A stretch of DNA of 64,000 bases from Mangrovimonas sp. TPBH4 (GCF_001280505.1 NZ_LBIO01000044.1:62001-126000); one strand, 5' to 3'. Positions 36,176 to 45,009 are shown, counted from the stretch's first letter. Translations and numbers: made by a program. The notes: generated by a model from the sequence alone, not told the origin.

Positions 36176-36820
36176 ATGAAAAAATTATTGATAGCAGTTA
36201 CACTTTTTATAGGCTTCCACAGTTTAGCTCAAAATACCTCTGCGCAAGCAAAAGCCTTACTTAATGAAGTAAGTGCTAAGATAAAAAGCTATGACAATAT
36301 TACGATAGACTTCAAATATTCACTTAACAATATGAGTGAAAACATAAGTCAAGAAACCCGTGGAAATGTAGTCCTTCAAGGTGAAAAATATAAGTTAAAC
36401 ATTTTGGGAGCTACCAGAATCTATGATGGCAAAACGCTTTATACCATTAGTCCAGACGATGAAGAAGTTACTATTTCCTCCAACAATACCGAAGATGAGG
36501 GCTCAATCACCCCAAGTGAAATGCTATCGTTTTATGAAGATGGGTATAGCTACGCAATGGATATTGTTCAAAACGTAAACGGTCGTAAAATCCAGTATGT
36601 AAAGCTTACTCCAATAGACACAAACTCCGAAATTAAATATGTTTTATTGGGAATAGATGCCCAAACCAAGCATATCTATAATTTAATTCAAATAGGTGAA
36701 AATGGGACAAAAACCACTTTAACCGTTAATATGTTTAAAACAAACGAACCTATTTCGAAAACACTTTTTACTTTTGACCAGTCCAAATACAAAAATTACT
36801 ACATCAATAGGTTGGACTAA
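36176..36820 (+). CDS. lolA: Outer-membrane lipoprotein carrier LolA
   Basis: 214 residues. Signal peptide 1–18 (ends LAQ), then the LolA/LolB fold: AKALLNEVSAKIKSYDNITIDFKY near the N terminus, GEKYKLNILGATRIYDGKTLYTISPDDEEVTI in the centre and TFDQSKYKNYYINRLD at the end. Periplasmic shuttle that takes lipoproteins from the LolCDE exporter to the outer membrane. Bacteroidota lack a clear LolB, so the acceptor is unknown. Twelve nucleotides separate it from the LptF/G-like gene. Confidence 0.9.
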   Translation: MKKLLIAVTLFIGFHSLAQNTSAQAKALLNEVSAKIKSYDNITIDFKYSLNNMSENISQETRGNVVLQGEKYKLNILGATRIYDGKTLYTISPDDEEVTISSNNTEDEGSITPSEMLSFYEDGYSYAMDIVQNVNGRKIQYVKLTPIDTNSEIKYVLLGIDAQTKHIYNLIQIGENGTKTTLTVNMFKTNEPISKTLFTFDQSKYKNYYINRLD

Positions 36821-36831
36821 TTATTAATTAA

Positions 36832-38802
36832 ATGAAAATATTAGATAGGTATATACTTACAACCTACTTAAAGACATTTTTGAGCGTGTTTATTATACTC
36901 ATGCTCATTTTTGTTTTACAGTCCATTTGGTTGTACATCAGCGAACTTGCAGGAAAAGATTTGTCCGTTTCGGTCATCATGAAATTTTTGCTGTATGTTA
37001 CCCCTACTCTAATTCCGTTAATTTTACCTCTCACCATTTTACTGGCCTCCATCATGGTATTCGGTAGTTTTGCCGAAAACTATGAGTTTGCCGCCATGAA
37101 ATCTACAGGGATTTCGCTACAAAGAGCCATGAGAGGCTTAAGTGTGTTTATTTTTGGTCTGGCAGTTGTGACTTTCTTTTTCGCCAACAATGTCATTCCT
37201 TGGGCCAACTTCAACTTTTATAACCTAAGAAAAAATATCGCAAAAACCCAGCCTGCTATGGCTATTGCTGCTGGACAGTTTAATGAAATAGCTGATTATA
37301 ATATTAAGGTCGATAAAAAAAGTGGGGATAAGGGCCAGTATCTGGAAAAAGTATACATACACAAAAAAACACCCAATAGAACAGGAAATTATACCGTAAT
37401 TACCGCTAACACTGGGGAATTGATCAGTAGTGAAGCCTCCAATATTCTGCAATTGGTTCTTTATGATGGTAACTATTATGATGAAATATACAGTAAAGAC
37501 CCTAAACAAAATGCCAAAAAGCCCCATGTAAGAAGTGCTTTTGAAAAATATATTATCAACGTGGACCTTGAGGGTTTAAACGATGTTGACTACGAAGAAA
37601 AGAGTTATGAAGGCAGATATAACATGTTGAATGTATCCGATCTTAATTATACTATAGACAGCCTTAAGGACAAAGGAAAAACAGAATACAAGAACTTCTC
37701 CAAATCCCTTTACGACCGAACCGCTGTAGCTACTCTAAATGCCAATATCAAGCCAAAAAAGGATTCTTTGTACACCGATGAGATTTTGGATTTATTTGAT
37801 AACCGTACCAAGTTACAAATACTCAACCTAGCTGCGAACACAGTAAACAGCACCAACCAGATTATAAAAACAAAAAAGCATACTTTAGGAACCCAAAAAA
37901 AATGGCTCAACAAGCATGTTATTTCCCTTCATGAAAAGTATGTTTTAGGGTTCGCCTGTATAATTCTGTTTTTTGTTGGAGCTCCCCTAGGAGCCTTGAT
38001 TAGAAAAGGAGGCATCGGCCTGCCAATGGTCATTGCTATCCTGCTGTTTTTAACCTATCACTTCATCGGAATTTTTTCAAAAAACAGTTCCCAAGACGGC
38101 TCGCTAAACCCTGTTTTTGCAACTTGGCTTTCCACCTTGATCATGCTTCCCCTAAGTATTTTCCTCACACAGAGAGCTACCAAGGATAGAGGCTTATTTG
38201 AATTTGATGCCGTTTTAGATCCCCTGAAAAAACTATTCAGCTTTAAGGATAAAAAAGAAGCCTTTGACAAAGCCTACAAGCGGTTGGATGATTTTGACAA
38301 TGATAAACTTATTGATGTTATTAAAAATTACTCCCACCATGAGTACGACAAAACAATAAAACCTGTTGCATACCAGCTTCTATTGGATCGAGGCTTAAGT
38401 ACGGACGACATCAAAGACAAAGGAGTAATCTTACATAATACATTCTTAAAATCAGAAAAAATTGCCAAGGATTTTAAAGACTATTCCTTGACCACCATAG
38501 TGAGTTACGCCATTGGAGCGGTGCTTATTCTTTTCTTTTTTATTTTTAGAAACAACAAGCTGCCTGAGTTGGCCCATATAGTATTGCAACTAGGAATCAT
38601 TTCATTTGTATTTGTTGCTATCTACTTCACAGTGTCCTCTATTGTTTTGTCAAAATTCTATAAATCCTTACCTGAAAGTGACAAGAAAATCAATTTTTTC
38701 CTTCTTTTAATTGGGCTTCCCTTCTATCCAATCACTTACTTTTTGTTAAAAAACAGGGTCAAGGAAGAGTTGTATAAAACTAGCATAGAAAATATAAAAT
38801 AA
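36832..38802 (+). CDS. LptF/LptG-family LPS export permease
   Basis: 656 residues, longer than E. coli LptF/G (about 360) because of a C-terminal extension (about 440–656) with two or three more hydrophobic segments. YjgP/YjgQ motifs: LDRYILTTYLKTFLSVFIILMLIF at the start, a periplasmic beta-jellyroll (about 115–340), and membrane helices about 365–440 (GFACIILFFVGAPLGALIRKGGIGLPMV). Transmembrane part of the LptB2FG transporter that extracts LPS from the inner membrane. Last gene of the ftsK–lolA–lpt group; ribBA has its own promoter-like box. Confidence 0.9.
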   Translation: MKILDRYILTTYLKTFLSVFIILMLIFVLQSIWLYISELAGKDLSVSVIMKFLLYVTPTLIPLILPLTILLASIMVFGSFAENYEFAAMKSTGISLQRAMRGLSVFIFGLAVVTFFFANNVIPWANFNFYNLRKNIAKTQPAMAIAAGQFNEIADYNIKVDKKSGDKGQYLEKVYIHKKTPNRTGNYTVITANTGELISSEASNILQLVLYDGNYYDEIYSKDPKQNAKKPHVRSAFEKYIINVDLEGLNDVDYEEKSYEGRYNMLNVSDLNYTIDSLKDKGKTEYKNFSKSLYDRTAVATLNANIKPKKDSLYTDEILDLFDNRTKLQILNLAANTVNSTNQIIKTKKHTLGTQKKWLNKHVISLHEKYVLGFACIILFFVGAPLGALIRKGGIGLPMVIAILLFLTYHFIGIFSKNSSQDGSLNPVFATWLSTLIMLPLSIFLTQRATKDRGLFEFDAVLDPLKKLFSFKDKKEAFDKAYKRLDDFDNDKLIDVIKNYSHHEYDKTIKPVAYQLLLDRGLSTDDIKDKGVILHNTFLKSEKIAKDFKDYSLTTIVSYAIGAVLILFFFIFRNNKLPELAHIVLQLGIISFVFVAIYFTVSSIVLSKFYKSLPESDKKINFFLLLIGLPFYPITYFLLKNRVKEELYKTSIENIK

Positions 38803-38806
38803 GCTA

Positions 38807-38814
38807 TATCTTTG
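38807..38814 (+). promoter_or_regulatory. -7 element of ribBA
   Basis: TATCTTTG, an exact TAnnTTTG match, followed by GCAGC; 22 nt before the ATG. No clear -33 motif. Confidence 0.5.
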
Positions 38815-38836
38815 CAGCATAATACAAAATGCTACT

Positions 38837-39994
38837 ATGTCTACGCTTAAAACCGTTAACAATTCAACTGAATTCAAGTTAGATACCATTGAAGACGCCA
38901 TCAACGATATCCGTCAAGGAAAAGTAATAATCGTTGTGGATGACGAAAACAGGGAAAATGAAGGAGATTTTCTTGCGGCAGGCGAAATGGTGACCCCAGA
39001 AATGATCAACTTTATGGCCACCCACGGTAGGGGTTTAATTTGCACACCACTTACCGAAAAGCGATGTAAAGCTCTCGAACTTGGTATGATGGTAAGCAAC
39101 AACACCGACCCAATGGAGACGGCTTTTACCATCTCGGTTGATTTACGTGGCAACGGCGTAACTACGGGTATTTCCGCCAGTGATAGAGCCAAAACAGTGA
39201 AGGCCTTAGTAGATAGGGATACCAAGCCATTTGAATTGGCGCGTCCAGGTCATATCTTCCCTCTTGTCGCTAAAGAAGGTGGGGTTTTAAGAAGAACAGG
39301 TCATACCGAAGCAGCTATTGACTTTGCCCGTCTCGCAGGGTTGCAACCTGCCGGTGTGATTGTTGAAATCATGAACGAAGACGGCACCATGGCACGCTTG
39401 CCCCAGTTAATGGAAGTAGCCAAGAAATTTGATCTTAAAATAGTTTCTATTGAAGATTTAGTGGCCTATCGTATGCAGCACGATTCATTGATTGAAAAGA
39501 AAGAAGACTTTGAAATCGTGACCCGCTTTGGTGAATTTAGATTACGCGCCTATCAACAAACTACCAACAGCCAAGTACATATTGCCATTACGAAAGGGAC
39601 TTGGAACACAAATGAGCATGTATTGACTAGAGTTAATTCCACTTTGGTGAACAACGATATTCTAGGCACCTTAACCAACAATGCCGATAAGAAATTGGAC
39701 GACATGTTCAAATTGATTAATGAAGCTGGAAAAGGAGCCATTATTTTTATAAATCAGCAAAACCAATCTACCAATTTATTGCATAGATTGTCTATTTTAA
39801 AAGAGCAGCAAAACCATAAGGATGTCATCAAGGCTCCAGGAATCCATATGGACTCTAAAGATTTTGGAATTGGCGCGCAAATCCTTCACGATTTAAACAT
39901 CCATAAGCTTAAATTGATTTCCAACAGCGAACAGACCAAACGCGTAGGAATGATTGGCTATGGTTTGGAGATTATGGATTATGTGAACTATTAG
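38837..39994 (+). CDS. ribB: RibBA-type protein: DHBP synthase with a degenerate GTP cyclohydrolase II domain
   Basis: 385 residues. N-terminal DHBP synthase (about 12–215) is intact: DDENRENEGDF near 35–45, ATHGRGLIC, GISASDRAKT, RPGHIFPL, and the RTGHTEAA motif near 153. It turns ribulose-5-phosphate into 3,4-dihydroxy-2-butanone-4-phosphate for riboflavin. The C-terminal GCHII-like domain (about 225–385) has lost its chemistry: the zinc cysteines of the usual RVHSEC...RCDCG motif are L270, N281 and A283, and the catalytic-Arg loop (RQEGRG) reads NQQNQS. It should not open GTP; a second, true RibA must exist elsewhere. Resembles the RibBX type described in Proteobacteria. Confidence 0.9.
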   Translation: MSTLKTVNNSTEFKLDTIEDAINDIRQGKVIIVVDDENRENEGDFLAAGEMVTPEMINFMATHGRGLICTPLTEKRCKALELGMMVSNNTDPMETAFTISVDLRGNGVTTGISASDRAKTVKALVDRDTKPFELARPGHIFPLVAKEGGVLRRTGHTEAAIDFARLAGLQPAGVIVEIMNEDGTMARLPQLMEVAKKFDLKIVSIEDLVAYRMQHDSLIEKKEDFEIVTRFGEFRLRAYQQTTNSQVHIAITKGTWNTNEHVLTRVNSTLVNNDILGTLTNNADKKLDDMFKLINEAGKGAIIFINQQNQSTNLLHRLSILKEQQNHKDVIKAPGIHMDSKDFGIGAQILHDLNIHKLKLISNSEQTKRVGMIGYGLEIMDYVNY

Positions 39995-40953
39995 TCAGTT
40001 ACCTCAAAAACTTTCAACATATTTTTTTCATTGGCCTTAGGCACTTCTGCTATTAATGCATATTTGCCCTTGGCAAGCGTGGCCTTAAAATAGCCTTCTT
40101 TTCCTGCTGGCATTTCTTGCATCCCCCCTAAAAAAGTTACACCTGCAGGTGCTGGATTGATTAGTCCTTTAGGATTGGACCAATCCATCCAAGCTTCCAA
40201 AACTTCTAAATCGGCGGTGTCATCCAATTTTACAAGGTTTACATCGTGCTCCAAAAAGTGCTCATGCTTTTTTTGGTCTACAAAAGTTACTTTAATAGTA
40301 TGATCCCCTGCTTTGATCGCCTCATCAAACACAATGCCTTGGGAACTTGAAATAGCTACATTAACGGTAGCAATTGGAGGTAAATGATCAGAGACCTCAG
40401 TGGTTACAACAATAGGTTTTACCATTCCCATGGAGGTATGAAACTTGCCGTTGGACATCTTTACATAGCACTCCATAATGTAATATCCTGGCTCTAATTT
40501 AACAGTTAATTCTGTAGTTTGTCCTGGTGAAATCAAACCTGCCCCACCAGAAAAAATTACTTGATAAAACCATTCCGGTAAAGCCCCAAAGGCCGCATAG
40601 CCTTCCTCGACTTTTCCTTCATTAATTAGATCCATTCCCTTGTCAAAAGGAGGAAAAACTTCCTTTTTGGTATCGGCAATGGTTTTTCCTTCGGGGTACT
40701 TATCCAATAAAAACAAATGGGTTTCGAAAGATTTATTGATATATCTGAAGGTGGTCCAGCCAGATGATAAGGAATCTGGACCAATAAATTCCATACTTTC
40801 CGTATAGTACTCTGCTATTTGGTCTTTTGGCTTTTCGGCCTCAATGCTAACTTTTTCCTCTTCAACTTCCTTTGTTTTTTTATCCCCATTACAACTCATG
40901 CATAAAAGAGATACAAATAATACGCCACAAAACGCAATACGATTAGCCTTCAT
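39991..40953 (-). CDS. Hypothetical lipoprotein
   Basis: 320 residues. Lipoprotein signal with C21 (LLCMSC), a K/E-rich linker (about 25–45), then an all-beta region containing the segment GLISPGQTTELTVKLEPGYYIMECYVKMSNGKFHTSMGMVKPI, which reads like a cupredoxin-like or Ig-like domain with possible Met/His ligands. Not a named family to my knowledge. Its stop overlaps the convergent ribBA stop by 4 bp. An inverted repeat CTTTAAC/GTTAAAG lies just upstream of its start. Probably an inner- or outer-membrane-anchored periplasmic protein. Confidence 0.7.
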   Translation of the reverse strand: MKANRIAFCGVLFVSLLCMSCNGDKKTKEVEEEKVSIEAEKPKDQIAEYYTESMEFIGPDSLSSGWTTFRYINKSFETHLFLLDKYPEGKTIADTKKEVFPPFDKGMDLINEGKVEEGYAAFGALPEWFYQVIFSGGAGLISPGQTTELTVKLEPGYYIMECYVKMSNGKFHTSMGMVKPIVVTTEVSDHLPPIATVNVAISSSQGIVFDEAIKAGDHTIKVTFVDQKKHEHFLEHDVNLVKLDDTADLEVLEAWMDWSNPKGLINPAPAGVTFLGGMQEMPAGKEGYFKATLAKGKYALIAEVPKANEKNMLKVFEVTD

Positions 40954-40964
40954 AATTCACTGTA

Positions 40965-40987
40965 CTTTAACCGGTTACCCGTTAAAG
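40965..40987. promoter_or_regulatory. Inverted repeat upstream of the lipoprotein gene
   Basis: CTTTAAC (40965–40971) and GTTAAAG (40981–40987) with CGGTTACCC between, 12–34 nt upstream of the ATG at 40953. Possible operator. Confidence 0.3.
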
Positions 40988-41081
40988 ATACTAAATTAAG
41001 AGCTAATCACATCTAAGCCAGAAGTATAGGGCTTTTTAACTACTTTTCTAAATGTTGGAAGTTGAATGTATGAGATGAACT

Positions 41082-42278
41082 TTAATCCAGTACCGACTTA
41101 ATGACCTGAACCATTTTTACAGCCCTCTCCCTAACTTCTTGCTCCGTCCAAGACAGCTTAATCAAACAGGAAATATTTCTTCCTATATAATGATCTGACT
41201 GGTTAAAAGTTTTGCTTTGAAGATAAGTCAATCCTTCTTTAACCTCTTGAGATAAAGGATACAGCGTCTTTAAATCCTTAAGATGCTCCCACTTTCTGAT
41301 ATAATGCCAGTTGTTATTGTAATACTGAAAACAAGCATCAACGCCAGCTTCTTTAAGGGCTGCCGCAGCTTGAAGCGAAGTTTCGGTATCTGGTAAAAAG
41401 AAACTTAAAAAGGAATAGTTTTCCTCGCCTCCTTCAGGTACGCTTCTAAAAGTAATTTCGGGAATTGCGGATAAAGCATCTCGCAATATTGTGAAGTGTT
41501 GTTTTTGAATGTCCAAAAATTCAGGTAAACGTCTTAACTGCGCCACGCCTACGGCAGCATTCAGTTCTGAAATTCTAAAGTTATATCCCAAGAATGGATG
41601 TCCTTCTGCACCACGATCGTTACCGAGGTGGTCATGCCCATGATCACTAAAATGATCGGCATTTTTAAAATAGCTTTCATTATTGGTAAGGACAGCTCCT
41701 CCTTCGCCGCAAGTAATGGTCTTTACAAAATCGAAGGAAAAACATCCAACATCTCCAATACTTCCCAAAGCTTGTCCTTTGTAGGTTGCCCCAATGGCTT
41801 GGCAGGCATCTTCAATGAGTAATAAGCTATGTTCCTTACATATCTGTTGCAAAGCATCCAAATTGGCCATACTTCCACACATATGCACAGGCATAATAGC
41901 CTTGGTTTTTGTAGTTATAGCCGACTCTACAGCTTTTGGGTCTAAGGTGAGAGTATCGTCGATATCCACCAAAACTGGAATGGCTTCCAACATCATGACT
42001 GCCTCAAAACTAGCCACAAATGTAAAGGTAGGTATGATCACTTCATCCCCAGCTCCTACTCCAGCTACAGCTAAGGCTACTGAAACAGCCGCTGTACCAC
42101 TAGAAACCAACTGAGCATGATTTACCTGGAAATATTCCTGTAAATCATGCTCCAATTGTTTTGCTTTCCAATGGCCGTTACGCATGGCATCGAAGCCATA
42201 TCGCATTAACACTCCAGTTTCCAAAACATCATTCACTTCTTTTCTTTCGGCATCGCCGAAGTGCTCAAATCCGGGCAT
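41082..42278 (-). CDS. DegT/DnrJ/EryC1/StrS-family PLP aminotransferase
   Basis: 398 residues. Fold-type I PLP enzyme of the sugar aminotransferase family: VSSGTAAVSVALAVAGVGAGDEVIIP near 58, PVHMCGSMANLDAL, LLIEDACQAIGATYKG (DxxQ-like PLP clamp), and the lysine-bearing CFSFDFVKTITCGEGGAVLT near 178–197. Usually aminates keto-sugars used in O-antigen, capsule or glycoprotein glycans; here no sugar-nucleotide partner is adjacent. The gap to the thioredoxin-like gene is 11 nt, so they may be co-transcribed. Product uncertain; cytosolic. Confidence 0.85.
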   Translation of the reverse strand: MPGFEHFGDAERKEVNDVLETGVLMRYGFDAMRNGHWKAKQLEHDLQEYFQVNHAQLVSSGTAAVSVALAVAGVGAGDEVIIPTFTFVASFEAVMMLEAIPVLVDIDDTLTLDPKAVESAITTKTKAIMPVHMCGSMANLDALQQICKEHSLLLIEDACQAIGATYKGQALGSIGDVGCFSFDFVKTITCGEGGAVLTNNESYFKNADHFSDHGHDHLGNDRGAEGHPFLGYNFRISELNAAVGVAQLRRLPEFLDIQKQHFTILRDALSAIPEITFRSVPEGGEENYSFLSFFLPDTETSLQAAAALKEAGVDACFQYYNNNWHYIRKWEHLKDLKTLYPLSQEVKEGLTYLQSKTFNQSDHYIGRNISCLIKLSWTEQEVRERAVKMVQVIKSVLD

Positions 42279-42289
42279 ATATCAATAAA

Positions 42290-42697
42290 CTATAATTGCT
42301 TTAAAAAACCTATGTATTCTTCAATTGTTTCATCACTAAATACTTTCACCTCATTCATAGGTGCACCTTGAGCATTCAAAGTTACAAATGCAGGGAATGT
42401 TTTTGTGTTGTTGTAGTGAATGATTTTGCGTTGTGCGGCATCAGAATCATCAGCATTATCGATAGCTACCAACACTACTCTATCTGCAATTTGAGCAAAT
42501 TCTGGTGCATTGATAACTGTAGCTTCTAATTTTTTACACGCATCGCAATTCTGGGAATCCTTAAAATACATTAAGATAGGTTTGTTTTGAGCTTGAGCTG
42601 TTTTCATGGCTTGCTCAAAATCTGTTGTCCACTGTGCGTCTTGCGCATAAATGCCTACACTAAATAAGCAAATAAGAACTAGTAATAGTTTTTTCAT
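42290..42697 (-). CDS. Secreted thioredoxin-fold protein
   Basis: 135 residues. Signal peptide about 1–19 (VGIYAQ), then a thioredoxin domain with redox motif CDACKKLE (CxxC, near 51–54) and the later TFPAFVTLNAQG segment containing the cis-Pro-like turn. Periplasmic thiol oxidoreductase of the DsbD-gamma/SoxW-like type. It is the first gene of a two-gene unit with the DegT aminotransferase 11 nt downstream. Partner unknown. Confidence 0.85.
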   Translation of the reverse strand: MKKLLLVLICLFSVGIYAQDAQWTTDFEQAMKTAQAQNKPILMYFKDSQNCDACKKLEATVINAPEFAQIADRVVLVAIDNADDSDAAQRKIIHYNNTKTFPAFVTLNAQGAPMNEVKVFSDETIEEYIGFLKQL

Positions 42698-42784
42698 CAG
42701 GAATAAATTAAAAGTTAAAAAGTTATGTTAAAAAACAAATATAAGCTATTCGATGTATTGTCCAAAAAAAAGAAAAAGAATTAA

Positions 42785-43420
42785 TCACAGCTCTAAAACA
42801 GCGTCTTCCACAGGCTTTCTGACCTTTTTCATATGAGCAAACACATCATTTTCAGACCGATAACCGATTGGCAATAACAACACCGATTTAAGATAATAAT
42901 CCTTTAATTTTAGAACCCTATCATATTCTTCCGAAAGAAAACCTTCCATAGGGCAAGAATCCACTTGTTCAAGCGCACAAACCGTCATAATATTCCCCAA
43001 CGCCAAATAGGCTTGCCTAGTGGCCCAGTCTTCAATTTCCCTCTGTGTTTTTTGTTCAAAATCATCAACCAAAAAATCCTCAAATGGCTTCAAGACCTCT
43101 TTAGGCGTCTGTCTTAAATCATGAACTCTTTTAAAATACTCGTTCACAAAAGACTTATCAATATTGGTCTGTATACAAAATACCAATACATGGGAAGCAG
43201 AAACTATTTGTTTTTGGTTCATTGAGTATTGCAACAGTTCCTGTTGGAGTTCCTTATTGTTTATGATCACCAATTTTATAGGCTGCAATCCATAAGAAGT
43301 AGCTGTTAGATTAAAGGCCTTTTTTAAGGTATTCAATTTTTCTGTTGACACCTTTTTATTAGAATCAAAGGTTTTTGTGGCATATCGCCATTCTAAAAAT
43401 TTAAGGATTTCCATAGACAT
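42785..43420 (-). CDS. Nitroreductase-family NAD(P)H-dependent oxidoreductase
   Basis: 211 residues; starts MSMEILKFLEWRYATKTFD, with the R and K that bind FMN phosphate in this family. Further family features: LTATSYGLQPIKLVII near 37–52, WATRQAYLALGNIMTVCALEQVDSCPMEGF near 127–155, and VLLLPIGYR near the C terminus. Flavin-dependent reductase of quinones, nitro-aromatics or dihydropteridine. Length is usual for NfnB/NfsB-like members. Single gene, divergent from tRNA-Ser. Confidence 0.88.
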   Translation of the reverse strand: MSMEILKFLEWRYATKTFDSNKKVSTEKLNTLKKAFNLTATSYGLQPIKLVIINNKELQQELLQYSMNQKQIVSASHVLVFCIQTNIDKSFVNEYFKRVHDLRQTPKEVLKPFEDFLVDDFEQKTQREIEDWATRQAYLALGNIMTVCALEQVDSCPMEGFLSEEYDRVLKLKDYYLKSVLLLPIGYRSENDVFAHMKKVRKPVEDAVLEL

Positions 43421-43528
43421 ATTTTGTATCGATCCACAAATGTACTATTTGGAACGCCCTTTAACTAACACAAAATCAATTTTATATTGAAGCACCCAAA
43501 AATGTTTTATTTTTTTTCTCATTTTTTC

Positions 43529-43560
43529 TTGGATAGTAATGAAAAAGGTTACTATATTTG
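43529..43560 (+). promoter_or_regulatory. Promoter of tRNA-Ser
   Basis: TTG at 43529–43531 and TATATTTG (exact TAnnTTTG) at 43553–43560, separated by 21 nt; the tRNA starts 36 nt later. The cleanest two-part Bacteroidota promoter in the window. Confidence 0.7.
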
Positions 43561-43596
43561 CACCCGCAATCAGGAAATACCTGATGAGACACTCAA

Positions 43597-43681
43597 GGAG
43601 AAATGGCAGAGTGGTCGAATGCGGCAGTCTTGAAAACTGTTGAGGGTCACACCTCCGGGGGTTCGAATCCCTCTTTCTCCG
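43597..43681 (+). tRNA. tRNA-Ser (anticodon TGA)
   Basis: 85 nt. Acceptor arms GGAGAAA (43597–43603) and TTTCTCC (43674–43680) pair fully, discriminator G43681; anticodon loop CTTGAAA gives TGA; T arm GGGGGTTCGAATCCC; a long variable arm (TTGAGGGTCACACCTCC region) is typical of serine tRNA. CCA is not encoded. The accessory region begins directly after it, so its 3' end is a possible integration site. Confidence 0.95.
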
Positions 43682-43684
43682 CAG

Positions 43685-43724
43685 AAAGCCTTGTAAACAG
43701 ATGATTTACAAGGCTTTATTTTTT
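43685..43724 (+). terminator. Rho-independent terminator of tRNA-Ser
   Basis: Perfect 13-bp stem AAAGCCTTGTAAA (43685–43697) / TTTACAAGGCTTT (43705–43717), 7-nt loop, then ATTTTTT. Confidence 0.9.
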
Positions 43725-43902
43725 GAGTTGACAATTGAGTTGACAGTTTTTATTTTAGCTTTACAGAGTAATTTTAACTCTTACACCTCATTTTTCTTCT
43801 AAACAATTTAATGAAATTTATAAAGTCATCCCTCATTCAGAAGGGAAAAAAGTTAATTTTCTAAACTACCTCCACTTTCATTCAACCTTTCATTTTATAA
43901 CT

Positions 43903-43930
43903 TTATACTCAAATATAAATTTAAGTATAA
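43903..43930 (+). promoter_or_regulatory. Conserved palindromic operator at HTH start, copy A
   Basis: TTATACT (43903–43909) and AGTATAA (43924–43930), with the last A being the first base of the start codon. The same bases occur at 46763–46790, although flanking DNA has diverged, so it is under selection. Likely an autoregulatory site. Confidence 0.5.
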
Positions 43931-44264
43931 TGGAAAATCCTTTGAATTAATCAACGAACGCTTAGACCTAATTGAAAAATTACTAATAAATATTAATGAC
44001 AAAATAGAAGGCAATAATGGAGCCCCCGCTCCTTCCCTACCAAACATTATGAACATTGAACAAGTAGCTGACTATATAAGCCTATCCAAACACACAGTAT
44101 ACGGTCTGGTTCACAAACGTGAAATACCTCATTTCAAAAAGGGAAAACGGCTGTATTTTGACAAAGAAAGCATTAATGAATGGCTTCGTGAAGGCAGAGT
44201 TATAACTAAAAAAGAGATGGAGGATAAAGTAGATGAATATTTATTTAAGAATCCGCTCATATGA
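43930..44264 (+). pseudogene. Excisionase-like HTH protein, frameshifted copy
   Basis: Homolog of the intact 111-residue protein at 46790. A single-base deletion near codon 4 (CCTTT where copy B has CCCCTTT/CCTTT context) brings a stop at 43948–43950. After the deletion the frame is open to the end: ELINERLDLIEKLL... coiled-coil-like part, then the MerR/excisionase-type helix-turn-helix (IEQVADYISLSKHTVYGLVHKREIPHFKKGKRLYF). A 71-residue product could still start at the internal ATG 44049 and would keep the whole HTH, so the gene may be partly functional. Confidence 0.75.
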
Positions 44265-44379
44265 ATATATCCAATGCAGCAATCAGTTTCCTTTAAAAAG
44301 ATAAATCAGCTCTAGATTTTGCCCCCCTTACCGTGATTCCATAACTTTTTCTTTATACAAAATCACATTATTCAATAAA

Positions 44380-44399
44380 AATACCTAACAATGGGTATT
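44380..44399. repeat. Hairpin AATACC/GGTATT, copy A
   Basis: AATACC (44380–44385) and GGTATT (44394–44399), 8-nt loop, followed by CCCTCC. Counterpart in copy B at 47253–47272 is a perfect 7-bp stem. Confidence 0.5.
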
Positions 44400-44488
44400 C
44401 CCTCCCAATACTTCATCTATTATTTTAATAGAATAAAATTATACAAAACCCTCATGTATTGAAATTTACCCAAAATAAATATAATCTA

Positions 44489-44522
44489 GCTAAACCCCAT
44501 TGGGTTTAACCACATGTTGGCA
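44489..44522. repeat. Cassette-boundary stem-loop E1 ending in GTTGGCA
   Basis: Stem TAAACCC (44491–44497) / GGGTTTA (44502–44508), loop CATT, then ACCACAT and GTTGGCA (44516–44522) just before the DUF3574 gene. Homologous in layout to 47367–47401. Confidence 0.5.
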
Positions 44523-44533
44523 AACATAAAAAT

Positions 44534-44914
44534 ATGACGTATAAAATAATTACTACATTTCTGCTATTAACTTTATTATCTTGTAACAATGAAATAAAGC
44601 ATACATCGACTAAAACGGAGTTATACTTTGGACTTTCGAATAGCGAAGGTGCTATATCCGATAGTTCTTGGACTGAATTTAAGAAAACTCACATTGATAA
44701 AATCTTGAATGGATATACTATTATTGATGGTCAAGGATTTTGGACTGACAATTCTGGAAATAAGACATATGAAGCATCTAAAATGCTAATTTATATTCAT
44801 GACAATTCGGTTTTCGAAAGCCAAAAGATCGATTCAATAATCGTTCTTTATAAGAATAAATTTAATCAAGAATCTGTACTTAAAGTACATCATAATATTA
44901 GAATCAATAACTAA
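44534..44914 (+). CDS. DUF3574-family lipoprotein
   Basis: 126 residues. Lipoprotein signal with C17 (LLTLLSCNN), then a DUF3574 domain: KTELYFGLSNSEG, then WTEFKKTHIDKILNGYTIIDGQGFWTDNSGNKTYEASKML, then IIVLYKNKFNQESVLKVHH at the C terminus. Function of the family is unknown. It is a single short gene that begins 12 nt after a GTTGGCA cassette-boundary element; codon use is AT-rich like the surrounding cassettes. Confidence 0.8.
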   Translation: MTYKIITTFLLLTLLSCNNEIKHTSTKTELYFGLSNSEGAISDSSWTEFKKTHIDKILNGYTIIDGQGFWTDNSGNKTYEASKMLIYIHDNSVFESQKIDSIIVLYKNKFNQESVLKVHHNIRINN

Positions 44915-45009
44915 AAAAGTAAACTATAACTAGATTATTCAATAATTAAAACAAAATTTATACCGTATCATCACATCAAACCCGAAAACTTGAATTGGAT
45001 TTAAAACGA

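Larger units (their letters stand above)
43749..44522 (+). repeat. HTH cassette unit, copy A
   Basis: Imperfect direct repeat of 46609–47401. Both copies hold, in order: a conserved ~150-bp AT-rich leader (TAATTTTAACTCTTACACCTC...), an operator-like inverted repeat at the start codon, the HTH gene, a hairpin around GGGTATTCCCTCC, and a final stem-loop followed by GTTGGCA (here) or GTTAGCA (copy B). The drift at many positions shows it is not a recent duplicate. Confidence 0.8.

Noticed and set aside
43725..43745. Tandem GAGTTGACA repeat (period 12) after tRNA-Ser as an attachment site
   Set aside because: Not a copy of the tRNA 3' end and no second copy found in the window; insufficient to call an att site.
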